From positions 434,001-498,000 of the forward strand of contig CP054595.1 of assembly GCA_013347225.1 (NCBI GenBank): a stretch of 64,000 nucleotides of DNA. Direction: 5' to 3'. The notes beneath the pieces are model-generated. The model made no database searches. It was not told the DNA's origin and saw nothing but the letters and a program-made list of their open reading frames with translations. Of the stretch, positions 55,020 through 63,050 are shown piece after piece (within the stretch, counting starts at the first letter, position 1; every line of letters starts with the position of its first letter). The stretch is from Candidatus Accumulibacter similis. Its GTDB lineage: Bacteria > Pseudomonadota > Gammaproteobacteria > Burkholderiales > Rhodocyclaceae. The position numbers and the translations under genes are program-made.

Positions 55020-56255
55020 ATGCCACTGGTAAAGACCAAGGCCGTCAGCCGCTCGCCGCGTGCCGGCGGCAGCCACGCGGCAAAGACGGCGGTGCAGCAG
55101 ACGACGGCACGCGTGCGCGAAATGCATCACGCAATCGCCGCCAAGTCGTTTTCCGTCCTGCGGCGAGTGCCCCTGCTGGCCGGTCCGACAAGACTCGTAC
55201 AGCTCGCCCACGATGGTATCGTCGCAGGCGTCTACCAAGCGATTCATCACACCAGTGGCGTCGTCTTCGGCGCCGCGGCGTTGATCGAGGAACGGCGATT
55301 GCAGCAGCCACCGGCGGAGCCGCGCGGTGGCCTCGCGACGCGCGTGCACAGCGCGCTGAACGGCGTCTTCGGCGATCATCTCGCCGCCACCGACAACCGC
55401 CTGGCGATCGCCATGACACTCCGTCACGAGGGCATCGTCCTCAGCCTCGACGGAGATTCTCCGTGCAGCCCGCTGCCGGTTTCTGGCCGGCGAGTGTGTG
55501 TCTTCGTGCACGGTCTGGCGTGCGACGAATCTTCGTGGCAGCCGCGCGCGGCTGCCACGGGCGGCGCATCGGCAGTCGATTTCGGTCGGCGACTGCAGGC
55601 CGACATGGGCTACACGCCGCTCTACCTGCGCTATAACAGCGGCCTGCCGATCAGCCGCAACGGCGGCGAACTGGCCGCGTTGCTCGAACGGCTGCTCGCC
55701 ACGTGGCCGCAGGCGGACAGTGAGCTGATCATCATCGGCCACAGTATGGGCGGCCTCGTCGCGATCGCCGCGTGTGAGCAGGCCGCAGCGGCTCGCATGC
55801 GCTGGCCGCAGGCGATGCGCATGCTGATCTGCCTCGGCGCACCGCAACTCGGTTCGCCCCTCGAGCGGCTGGGTCACCTCGTCACCTCGGCCCTGCATGT
55901 ATCACCGGTCACGCAACCCCTTGCAAGGATCGCCACGGCGCGCAGTCAGGGAATCCAGGATCTGCGACAGGGGCCGGGCGTCGCGCGGGCGCATCCGGCA
56001 GCCGGCCACATTGCCTATCGTTTTCTCGGTGGCAGCCTGGCCGAAGACGTCGAGCACCGTTTCGGCCGCCTGCTCGGCGACGGGCTGGTCACGCTCTGCA
56101 GCGCCACCGCTCAGGCGGTCGCCGGCGACGTACAGACGGCGACCCTGGGCAGGCTGGGACACATGGCACTGCTGACCGATGCCCGCGTCTACCGCCAGAT
56201 TGCCGACTGGGTTGCCGCCCTCGCCGAACCGGAACGGACCGCCGTCGACGCCTGA
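55020..56255 (+). CDS. Alpha/beta-hydrolase, lipase-like
   Basis: This 411-residue protein has a long Ala/Arg-rich N-terminal region. The hydrolase core follows: VCVFVHGLACDESSW (oxyanion hole), LYLRYNSGLPISRNG, and the nucleophile elbow IIIGHSMGGLVA (Ser about 243). A later LGAPQLGSPLERLG is typical of PGAP1/lipase-type esterases, with a candidate acid and His near GDGLVTL and RLGHMAL. The substrate is unknown. No signal peptide is evident, so it is probably cytoplasmic. Confidence 0.85.
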   Translation: MPLVKTKAVSRSPRAGGSHAAKTAVQQTTARVREMHHAIAAKSFSVLRRVPLLAGPTRLVQLAHDGIVAGVYQAIHHTSGVVFGAAALIEERRLQQPPAEPRGGLATRVHSALNGVFGDHLAATDNRLAIAMTLRHEGIVLSLDGDSPCSPLPVSGRRVCVFVHGLACDESSWQPRAAATGGASAVDFGRRLQADMGYTPLYLRYNSGLPISRNGGELAALLERLLATWPQADSELIIIGHSMGGLVAIAACEQAAAARMRWPQAMRMLICLGAPQLGSPLERLGHLVTSALHVSPVTQPLARIATARSQGIQDLRQGPGVARAHPAAGHIAYRFLGGSLAEDVEHRFGRLLGDGLVTLCSATAQAVAGDVQTATLGRLGHMALLTDARVYRQIADWVAALAEPERTAVDA

Positions 56256-56300
56256 GTGGCCGTCAGGATGATCGGGGCGACGCGTCCGCGCGCCAGACGA

Positions 56301-56342
56301 GCTCGCCGCATGTCAGCCAGTGCTCGCCGCATGTCAGCCAGT
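56301..56342. repeat. Exact 21-bp tandem duplication
   Basis: The 21 bases at 56301-56321 are repeated without change at 56322-56342, just after the hydrolase gene and before the convergent GST gene. The unit begins gctcgccgcatg. It is probably a recent slippage duplication; no role is suggested. Confidence 0.9.
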
Positions 56343-56360
56343 GGATCTTCGCAGCGCGCG

Positions 56361-57002
56361 TCACTCCTCGATCGGCACCGCCTTGAAGGCCTCGCTAGCC
56401 TCGAGTCGCGCGGCGAGGTGCTCGAGCGCCGGATAGGATCCCGCCGGCCATTCGTGCGGCAGCACGTAGCGGATGAAGCCGATACCGGCGGCCGCTGAGA
56501 TGTCGGCCTGCGTCAGGCGCCCGGCAAACAGGAAGTCGCCGTCGAGGCGCTCCTCGAGCATCGCGAACGCCTGCCGCATCTGTGCCCGCAGGCGACTCGT
56601 CCAGTCGGGCCACTGCAGTTCGGCCGGCCGCTTGCGTTCGTATTCGATGGCCACCGCCTTTTCCGTTCCGACCATCGCCAGCGCCATCAACTGCTGCACC
56701 TGGCGGCGGTCGGCACCGCTGCGCGGCGTCAGCGGGGAGATGCCGCGCTCGACCGCGAGTTCATCGAGGTAGTCGAGCAGGTAGGCGCTTTCGTACAGCC
56801 TCTCGCCGTTGGGCAGCATCAGCATCGGCACCTTGAACAGCGGGTTGAGCGGTCGCATGGCGTCCATGTGGCGAAACACCGACAGCGACACATGCTCGAA
56901 GGGAATCCCGTAATGCGTCATGCTCACCGCCACCCGGCGGACGAAAGGCGAATCGTAGAGGCCAAGCAACTGATGTTGCCCGCCGTTCGTCGTTTGCGTC
57001 AT
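56361..57002 (-). CDS. Glutathione S-transferase family protein
   Basis: The ATG at 57002 gives 213 residues. The thioredoxin-like N-terminal domain includes LLGLYDSPFVRRVAVSM, with Ser/Pro where many GSTs have the catalytic Ser, NPLFKVPMLMLPNGERLYESAYLLDYLDE (cis-Pro and glutathione gamma-Glu binding ES), and an all-helical C-domain with FLFAGRLTQADISAAAG. It probably conjugates or reduces electrophiles with glutathione. A longer open frame upstream is Arg-rich and unlikely. Confidence 0.93.
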   Translation of the reverse strand: MTQTTNGGQHQLLGLYDSPFVRRVAVSMTHYGIPFEHVSLSVFRHMDAMRPLNPLFKVPMLMLPNGERLYESAYLLDYLDELAVERGISPLTPRSGADRRQVQQLMALAMVGTEKAVAIEYERKRPAELQWPDWTSRLRAQMRQAFAMLEERLDGDFLFAGRLTQADISAAAGIGFIRYVLPHEWPAGSYPALEHLAARLEASEAFKAVPIEE

Positions 57003-57234
57003 CTTCAGTCTCCGATCGTAATCACGCTGCTCCCCGCCGGTCGTCACGGGTGCAGAGGCGTTGATGAATCTGCCGCGCGGTCGACCCGCGGCGCGGCCCG
57101 CCGCTGCGGCAACTGGCGGCGGCAGAGCGCAGCGCAATCCTGCCACTGCCGCCACATGGTCGGCTTGCGCCCGTTCGTCGCGGCGGCGCTCCTGGCCTCG
57201 TCGCCAGCCCTGGCGACGACTTCCACGGCACCTC

Positions 57235-57561
57235 TCAGGCGCAGGCGACGGCCAGGCCGCGCGGTCGCAACCCGGGCAGGCGCCATTGACGCGAGCAGGA
57301 TCCCGCCGGCGGCAGCAGGCGAATCGTCGCCGCGCATGCTGCCGCACCGCCCTTTCCCAGCCACGGCTCGACAACCACCCTGCCGGCACCGGCTATGATG
57401 TGGCGCTGGCCGGGCAGCAGCCAGACGTCGCGACCCCCTTCTTCCTCGGTCAGCCAGATGCGGTCGCTGACTGCGGTCAGGGTCCAGCCGGCAAGCCGTT
57501 CGAGAGACATCGCCTCGGCAGCACCGACCGCGAATTCAATTGATGGTCTGCGGATTGCCAT
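57235..57561 (-). CDS. DUF2917 protein
   Basis: This 108-residue protein has the DUF2917 pattern MSLERLAGWTLTAVSDRIWLTEEEGGRDVWLLPGQ-like core, with WLT and a short beta-rich body. The C-terminal 35 residues are basic and unrecognised. The family is commonly divergent from a LysR gene, as here (57675), suggesting regulation by that neighbour. Function is unknown. The ATG at 57561 is preferred to 57603. Confidence 0.78.
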   Translation of the reverse strand: MAIRRPSIEFAVGAAEAMSLERLAGWTLTAVSDRIWLTEEEGGRDVWLLPGQRHIIAGAGRVVVEPWLGKGGAAACAATIRLLPPAGSCSRQWRLPGLRPRGLAVACA

Positions 57562-57674
57562 GAGCTTCTCCTTTCCTGTTCCCGATGCCGGCGCACGCGG
57601 CACCTACGACGCCATTTTCAGCCGCCGCCGGCGCCGTTACAATCGAAATGTTTTCACCTGACATGTGAGGAAAA

Positions 57675-58607
57675 TTGGCGGATCACCGGCGCACACCAGC
57701 ACTCGGCAGCCTGCGCGTCTTCGTCGCTGCGGCACGCAGCCAGAGCGTCACCGGCGCCGCCGCCGAGCTCCACCTGACGCATGGTGCGGTCAGCCACCAG
57801 CTGCGGCAGTTGCAGGACCATCTCGGCATCGCCCTGTTCGAGCGCCATGGCCGCGGCCTCCGGCTGACGGCGGACGGCGCTGCCTATGCCGAGCAACTGG
57901 CTCGTGCTTTGGCCGACATTGACCAAGCCACGGAGCGGTTGCTTGCCAGCCGCCCGTACCGCCGCCTGCGGGTCAGCTGCATGCCCTCCTTCGCTGCACG
58001 CTGGTTGCTGCCACGGCTCGGCAATTTCATTGCCCGCCATCCCGACTGCGATGTCGAGGTACAGTCGAGCGCCCGCCTGGCCAACATCAAGGGCGGTGAA
58101 GCGGATGTCGCGCTGCGCTTCGGTGATGGCCACTACCCGGGGTTGAGCTGCCGCTTGCTGATGAAGGACTGGTACTACCCGGTCTGTTCGCCAGAGTTCC
58201 AGCATCGCCACGAGCTGAGCAGCCCGGCGCAACTGATCGCACTTCCCCTGCTGCGATCGCCGGACGAGCACTGGCAACCGTGGTTCAGCGCTGCTGGGCT
58301 GGTCATCGACGAACCGCAGCGCGGCGCCATCTTCGATGACTCGAGCCTGATGCTGATGGCCGCCGCATCCGGACAGGGTGTTGCACTGGCGCGGCACACG
58401 CTGGCGGTGGACGATCTCGCGAGCGGTCGTCTGCTGCGCCTGTTCACGACGATCATCGAGTCGCCGCTCTCGTATTACTTTCTCTCGCGTCCCGCCGACG
58501 AGCAGCAGCCGGCGGTGGTCTCGTTCCGCGACTGGCTCTTCCGGGAGGCGGCCTCCTATCGCCCGCCGGCAGCGGCGGAGACGTCTGCCCGTCCGGAACG
58601 CGACTAG
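57675..58607 (+). CDS. LysR-family transcriptional regulator (GcvA-like)
   Basis: This 310-residue protein starts at TTG 57675 with a gtgagga Shine-Dalgarno. The N-terminal helix-turn-helix (LGSLRVFVAAARSQSVTGAAAELHLTHGAVSHQLRQL) is followed by a periplasmic-binding-fold effector domain from about 90 (LRVSCMPSFAARWLLPRLGNF), as in GcvA/AmpR-type regulators. It is divergent from the DUF2917 gene, the likely target. The effector is unknown. Confidence 0.92.
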   Translation: MADHRRTPALGSLRVFVAAARSQSVTGAAAELHLTHGAVSHQLRQLQDHLGIALFERHGRGLRLTADGAAYAEQLARALADIDQATERLLASRPYRRLRVSCMPSFAARWLLPRLGNFIARHPDCDVEVQSSARLANIKGGEADVALRFGDGHYPGLSCRLLMKDWYYPVCSPEFQHRHELSSPAQLIALPLLRSPDEHWQPWFSAAGLVIDEPQRGAIFDDSSLMLMAAASGQGVALARHTLAVDDLASGRLLRLFTTIIESPLSYYFLSRPADEQQPAVVSFRDWLFREAASYRPPAAAETSARPERD

Positions 58608-58791
58608 CGCCGGCGACGGCGGGCTGTCGTCGCGCAGCCGCTTCGACCGGCCGCGCGCTGCCGCCTGCATCCGCCCCGCAACCATCGCCGGCGGTGGCGG
58701 CTGTCTGCTCTCGTGCATGCTTGGAACGATGTGTGTGCCTGTGGTTGGCACGACCGGCGGCAGCGTCGCCGGTGATGTCGACGTCGGCCGT

Positions 58792-59418
58792 TCAACTTCT
58801 CTTCGGTTGCGCCAGGGTCGGTAGCACCAGCCGGAAGCGGATCGCCGCCAGGCGCAGGCCGAGGACGATCGCCATCCCGGCCCAGGAGGCGTAGACGGGG
58901 GCAACGCCAGCCTCCTGCACGGCGATCATCGTCAGCGCACCGACCCACGCCGCCGAAGCGTAGAGTTCGCCCTGCAGGAAGATCAGCGGCACGTCGTTGC
59001 ACAGGATGTCGCGCAGGACGCCGCCGACGGCACCGGTGATCACCCCCATCAGGCTCGCCACGAGCCACGGAGCATGCCACTGCAGCGCCACCTGCGTGCC
59101 AACGATGGTGAACAGCGCCAGGCCAATGGCGTCGGGAATCAGGAACAGGCGCGGCGGTACGCGGCAGGCGCGGGCGACGAAGAAGGTGACGACGGCGGTG
59201 CCCAGGGCCGCGGCGAGGTAGGTCTGGTCGACGACCCAGAAGACGTTGCGCTGGAGCAGCAGGTCACGCACGGTGCCGCCGCCAAGCGCGGTCGCCACGG
59301 CCACCAGCAGCGCGCCGATCAGGTCCATGTGCTTGCGACCGGAGTCGAGGACCCCCGTCAGCGCGTTGACCGCCACAGCTGCCATGCCGACCCAGTAGAG
59401 CAGCGCCTCGATGCTCAT
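58792..59418 (-). CDS. TRIC-type (UPF0126/YadS) membrane channel
   Basis: This 208-residue protein has seven hydrophobic segments arranged as two repeats. Each repeat contains the glycine-rich, Arg-Asp motif of bacterial TRIC proteins, GGGTVRDLLL near 47 and AVGGVLRDILCNDVP near 133. Such proteins form trimeric cation channels or glycine-related permeases. Its start overlaps the stop of the Lrp-type regulator by four bases, so the regulator and channel are coupled. Confidence 0.92.
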   Translation of the reverse strand: MSIEALLYWVGMAAVAVNALTGVLDSGRKHMDLIGALLVAVATALGGGTVRDLLLQRNVFWVVDQTYLAAALGTAVVTFFVARACRVPPRLFLIPDAIGLALFTIVGTQVALQWHAPWLVASLMGVITGAVGGVLRDILCNDVPLIFLQGELYASAAWVGALTMIAVQEAGVAPVYASWAGMAIVLGLRLAAIRFRLVLPTLAQPKRS

Positions 59419-59918
59419 CGCTCGCCGATCGGCAGCGCCGTCTTGTCGACCACGCGCCGCAGAACGAAGCTCGAATGCACCCCGGTCACCCCCTTGATGC
59501 CGGTGATCCGGTTGAGCAGCAAGTCCTGGTAGGCATCCATGTCCTGCACCACCACCTTGAGCTGGTAATCGGCAGCCTGGCCGGTAATCAGCAGGCATTC
59601 GATGATCTCCGGGATCTCGCGAATCGCCGATTCGAGCTGGCTGAAGCGCTCCGGCGTGTGCTGGTCCATCGAGATGTGGATCAGCGCCATCAATGACAAA
59701 CCGAGGGCTCGCGGGTCGACCAGCGCACGATAGCCAATGATCAGACCGGCTTCCTCGAGCGCGCGCACTCGCCGCAGACAGGGCGATGGCGACAGGCCAA
59801 TGCGTTCGGCGAGATCCTGATTGCTGATCCGCCCGTCCTCCTGCAGCACCTGCAGGATCCTGCGGTCGAAACGATCCAGTTGCACGAGATTGCAATCCCG
59901 ATGAAAGTCAAGACACAA
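59415..59918 (-). CDS. Lrp/AsnC-family transcriptional regulator
   Basis: This 167-residue protein has the Lrp helix-turn-helix (RFDRRILQVLQEDGRISNQDLAERIGLSPSPCLRRVRALE) and a RAM effector domain (DYQLKVVVQDMDAYQDLL, GVTGVHSSFVLRRV) that binds amino acids. A GTG at 59885 giving a QLDRFDRRIL start is the more family-typical alternative. It is divergent from leuA, with a 16-bp near-palindrome between them, and coupled to the downstream TRIC channel. Confidence 0.92.
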   Translation of the reverse strand: MCLDFHRDCNLVQLDRFDRRILQVLQEDGRISNQDLAERIGLSPSPCLRRVRALEEAGLIIGYRALVDPRALGLSLMALIHISMDQHTPERFSQLESAIREIPEIIECLLITGQAADYQLKVVVQDMDAYQDLLLNRITGIKGVTGVHSSFVLRRVVDKTALPIGER

Positions 59919-59939
59919 ATCTTACCATTCTTGGCTGGC

Positions 59940-59955
59940 GGCGCAATATTGTGCC
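59940..59955. promoter_or_regulatory. Palindrome between lrp-type regulator and leuA
   Basis: GGCGCAATATTGTGCC is symmetric except for one G/T pair. It lies 22 bp upstream of the regulator ATG and 106 bp upstream of leuA, so it is placed to act as an operator for the Lrp-type protein. Confidence 0.45.
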
Positions 59956-60060
59956 AAACCGCCCGGCAACCGATGGCAACAACGCAACCACCTGCCGGCG
60001 CCTTGCTGGTAGCATTCCAGCCGTCAGCAAATCACAGCAGGGCATTCAAGGAGCCGCAAC

Positions 60061-61755
60061 ATGTTGAAGAATCCCGCCAGCAAGTACTCGCCTTTCCCGC
60101 CGGTCAAGCTCACCGACCGGCAGTGGCCCAACCGCACGATAGACAGGGCGCCGATCTGGATGAGCACCGATCTGCGCGACGGCAACCAGGCGCTCTTCGA
60201 GCCGATGAGCGTCGAGCGCAAGATGCGGATGTTCCATACGCTTTGCGACATCGGCTTCAAGGAGATCGAAGTCGCATTCCCGTCTGCCTCGCAGACGGAC
60301 TTCGATTTCGTCCGCAGCCTCATCGAAGGGCAGCACATCCCCGCCGACGTGACCATCGAGGTGCTGACGCAGGCGCGCGAGCACCTCATCCGGCGGACGA
60401 TTGACTCGCTTGCCGGTGCGCGGCGCGCCATCGTCCATGTCTACACTGCCACCTCGAAGCCGTTCCGCGAGAACGTGTTCGGCATGAGCCGGGCGGAAGT
60501 GGTCGACATGGCGGTCAGCGCCGTGCGCCTGATCCGCCAGCTGACGGGCGAGCGCCCGCAGACCGAATGGGTGCTCGAATACAGCCCGGAGACCTTCACC
60601 GCCACCGAACTCGACTTCGCGCTGGAAATCTGCGATGCGGTCACTGCCGCCTGGGGCGCGAACCGGGACGACAGGGTGATCCTCAACCTGCCGACCACGG
60701 TCGAGATGACGACGCCGAATGTCTATGCCGACCAGATCGAGTGGATGCACCGCCATCTTGCCCGTCGTGACAGCGTGATCCTCAGCGTGCACCCGCACAA
60801 CGACCGCGGCACGGCCGTCGCCGCGGCCGAACTGGCGATGATGGCCGGCGCCGAGCGTGTCGAGGGTTGTTTGTTCGGCAACGGCGAGCGCACAGGCAAC
60901 GTCGACATCGTCACCCTGGCGCTGAACCTCTACACGCAGGGGATTTCGCCGCAACTCGACTTTTCGGACATCAACGCCGTTGCCCGCACCGTCGAGCACT
61001 GCAGCCGCCTGCCCATCCACCCGCGTCACCCCTACGTCGGCGACCTCGTGTTTACCGCATTCTCCGGCTCGCATCAGGATGCGATCCGCAAGGGGTTCGG
61101 CGTCCAGAGTACCGAGGGCCACTGGCGCGTTCCCTATCTGCCGATCGATCCGGCCGATGTCGGCCGCAGTTACGACTCGGTGATCCGCATCAACAGTCAG
61201 TCGGGCAAGGGTGGCATCGCCTACCTGCTCGAGGCCGAGTACGGCGTCGTCCTGCCGCGTCGGCTGCAGGTCGAATTCTCACGCGTCGTGCAGGCGCACA
61301 CCGACAGCCATGGCGGCGAGATGAGCGCAGCCGCGATCTGGCAGCTGTTCGCCAGCACCTACCTCGCTGGCGAGACGCCGATGCGTTATGTCGAGCATCA
61401 CCTCGTCGAGCACGGTGAGGCGCAGGGAATCCGCCTGACGATCGAGATCGACGGCCAGGTGCACCTGCTCGCGGGCGAAGGGAACGGGCCGATCGACGCC
61501 GCCGTGCATGCCCTGCACAGCATCGGCGTCGGCGTCCAGGTGCGCAGCTACGAGGAGCGTTCAATGGCCGGCACGGGCAGCGCTGCCAGCGCCTGCGCCT
61601 TCCTCGAACTGGCCCGCGCCGGCAGCAGCCGTGAGTGCTATGGCGTAGGCATCGACGGCAACATCGTCACCGCCTCGATCAGGGCGTTGGTGAATGGCGT
61701 CAATCGCCTGTCGGCGAGCGCCGCTGACAGCGGCGGCGAGACGCGCGCCGCCTGA
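60061..61755 (+). CDS. leuA: 2-isopropylmalate synthase
   Basis: This 564-residue protein is of the longer LeuA form. The catalytic barrel starts with the metal/acetyl-CoA motif MSTDLRDGNQAL, has SVHPHNDRGTAVAAAEL (metal His ligands as HPHND) and GCLFGNGERTGNVDIVTLALNLY. A C-terminal regulatory domain (after about 430) senses leucine. It condenses acetyl-CoA with 2-oxoisovalerate, the first step of leucine synthesis. It is divergent from an Lrp-type regulator, which may link expression to amino-acid supply. Confidence 0.96.
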   Translation: MLKNPASKYSPFPPVKLTDRQWPNRTIDRAPIWMSTDLRDGNQALFEPMSVERKMRMFHTLCDIGFKEIEVAFPSASQTDFDFVRSLIEGQHIPADVTIEVLTQAREHLIRRTIDSLAGARRAIVHVYTATSKPFRENVFGMSRAEVVDMAVSAVRLIRQLTGERPQTEWVLEYSPETFTATELDFALEICDAVTAAWGANRDDRVILNLPTTVEMTTPNVYADQIEWMHRHLARRDSVILSVHPHNDRGTAVAAAELAMMAGAERVEGCLFGNGERTGNVDIVTLALNLYTQGISPQLDFSDINAVARTVEHCSRLPIHPRHPYVGDLVFTAFSGSHQDAIRKGFGVQSTEGHWRVPYLPIDPADVGRSYDSVIRINSQSGKGGIAYLLEAEYGVVLPRRLQVEFSRVVQAHTDSHGGEMSAAAIWQLFASTYLAGETPMRYVEHHLVEHGEAQGIRLTIEIDGQVHLLAGEGNGPIDAAVHALHSIGVGVQVRSYEERSMAGTGSAASACAFLELARAGSSRECYGVGIDGNIVTASIRALVNGVNRLSASAADSGGETRAA

Positions 61756-61937
61756 GCGCTGGTCACGACATCGTCCGTTCGGCGATTGCGGGATTGGCTG
61801 ATGAGGGGCCCCACGGCAGCTGACCGGATGGCATGTCCTGATCGGCCCAGCCGGCGCGCCATGACCATTGCGCGGAATCGCATGGATCTCCTGCGCAATC
61901 CTGATATTCTTCCTGGTCGGCGCTGAGGAGCCAACCC

Positions 61938-62429
61938 ATGTCCCCCTTTCATGAACGATGCGCTTGGCGATCACAGGTCGTCAGGTTCGCCGCCACCATC
62001 TGTGTCGCGAGCGTCGCAGGGCCGGTTTCCGCGCAATCGCAGGGCGGTCTGTACATCGCTGGCGCAGGCTTCAGTTTCCAGGCTGCGGCCGAGCAGGCCA
62101 TGGCGAACAATCCTGAGGGCCGGCGCTTCTTTCTCCTGTCGATACCACCCGAAACCGGTGCGCTCTCACGGACCGCAGCGGCACCGCTCGCCGCCGTGCG
62201 AGATCGGGTGACCGCCGCCAATGGAGTCTTGTTTGTCTGCCAGCGAGATGTCGACAACGGCAGCATAGACCTGTCGGGTCTGGTGCCAGAGGTCATCCCG
62301 GTGCGTGGCTGGCCACCGCTGGGAAGCAAGCAGATACCCAAGGGCCAGCGCTACTTCCCGGACGAGAACCCGGCCGTCTTGCCCAAGGCCAATGAGTCCT
62401 TGCGGCGCCTGCGGACTACCTGCTCCTGA
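61938..62429 (+). CDS. Exported hypothetical protein, possibly DsrE-like
   Basis: This 163-residue protein has a likely signal peptide (RFAATICVASVAGPVSA). The middle reads AGFSFQAAAEQAMANNPEGRRFFLLSIPPETGAL and then VTAANGVLFVCQRDVDNGSIDLSGLVPEVIPVRGWPP, which recalls the Cys-containing DsrE fold (a single Cys in VCQRD). The match is weak and the function is unassigned. It has a gaggagcc Shine-Dalgarno before the ATG and stands alone. Confidence 0.65.
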   Translation: MSPFHERCAWRSQVVRFAATICVASVAGPVSAQSQGGLYIAGAGFSFQAAAEQAMANNPEGRRFFLLSIPPETGALSRTAAAPLAAVRDRVTAANGVLFVCQRDVDNGSIDLSGLVPEVIPVRGWPPLGSKQIPKGQRYFPDENPAVLPKANESLRRLRTTCS

Positions 62430-63050
62430 CCGATGCCTGTCGCCGGGAGGCAGCCCGGAACCGCTCCCGTCGCCAGGAGCGATTCGACTGCCCCCCGTGT
62501 GCCACGCCGGCACGCGGCAGCACTTTCTCACTTGGGAACGGGTGCCCCGCGCCGGATTTCGCGGTGCGGAACCCTCTTCCTCGTGGCGGCCTCGAGGGCA
62601 ATCGCTGCCGATCACAAGGATTGAGCCCGAGACTTTCGCAAGCTGGCCACGGAATCCAGCCACGCGCTGGCCCCTGATGCTGTTGGCCGTGCTGTCGAGC
62701 AGCGGCGGAAATCTGCCCGGGCCGCCCTTTGCTTTCGACACGGTGGCGATGCTCGCACTGACGACGCGCTTCCCGTGCCAACGATGACGGCCGAGTCACC
62801 GAACAGCATTGCGTGATTCGCGTGCGTTGGGTAGTATCCCGCGCAGTATCTCGATCTTGGGGGGGTACGACGGTACACTCAACCAGCCCGTGATGCCGGA
62901 AGCCGAGACTTGCGTCCGTCGCTTTCGCACGGCGACGATACCCTCGTCCGTGCCGCGCAGATGCCGCGAGAGCTTGGGTCGACGTCGGGGTTTGCATGCC
63001 GGACCATGACAACGAATGAATCCATCGTCCCGCGATTTCGGAGATCCCGG
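62430..63050. other. Gene-free stretch, nothing recognised
   Basis: About 620 bp between the exported hypothetical and the ABC binding protein have open frames on both strands, but their translations are Arg/Ser/Pro-rich and match no family I recognise. No insertion-sequence end or terminator was seen. It may hold decayed sequence and the promoter of the downstream transporter gene. Confidence 0.45.
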
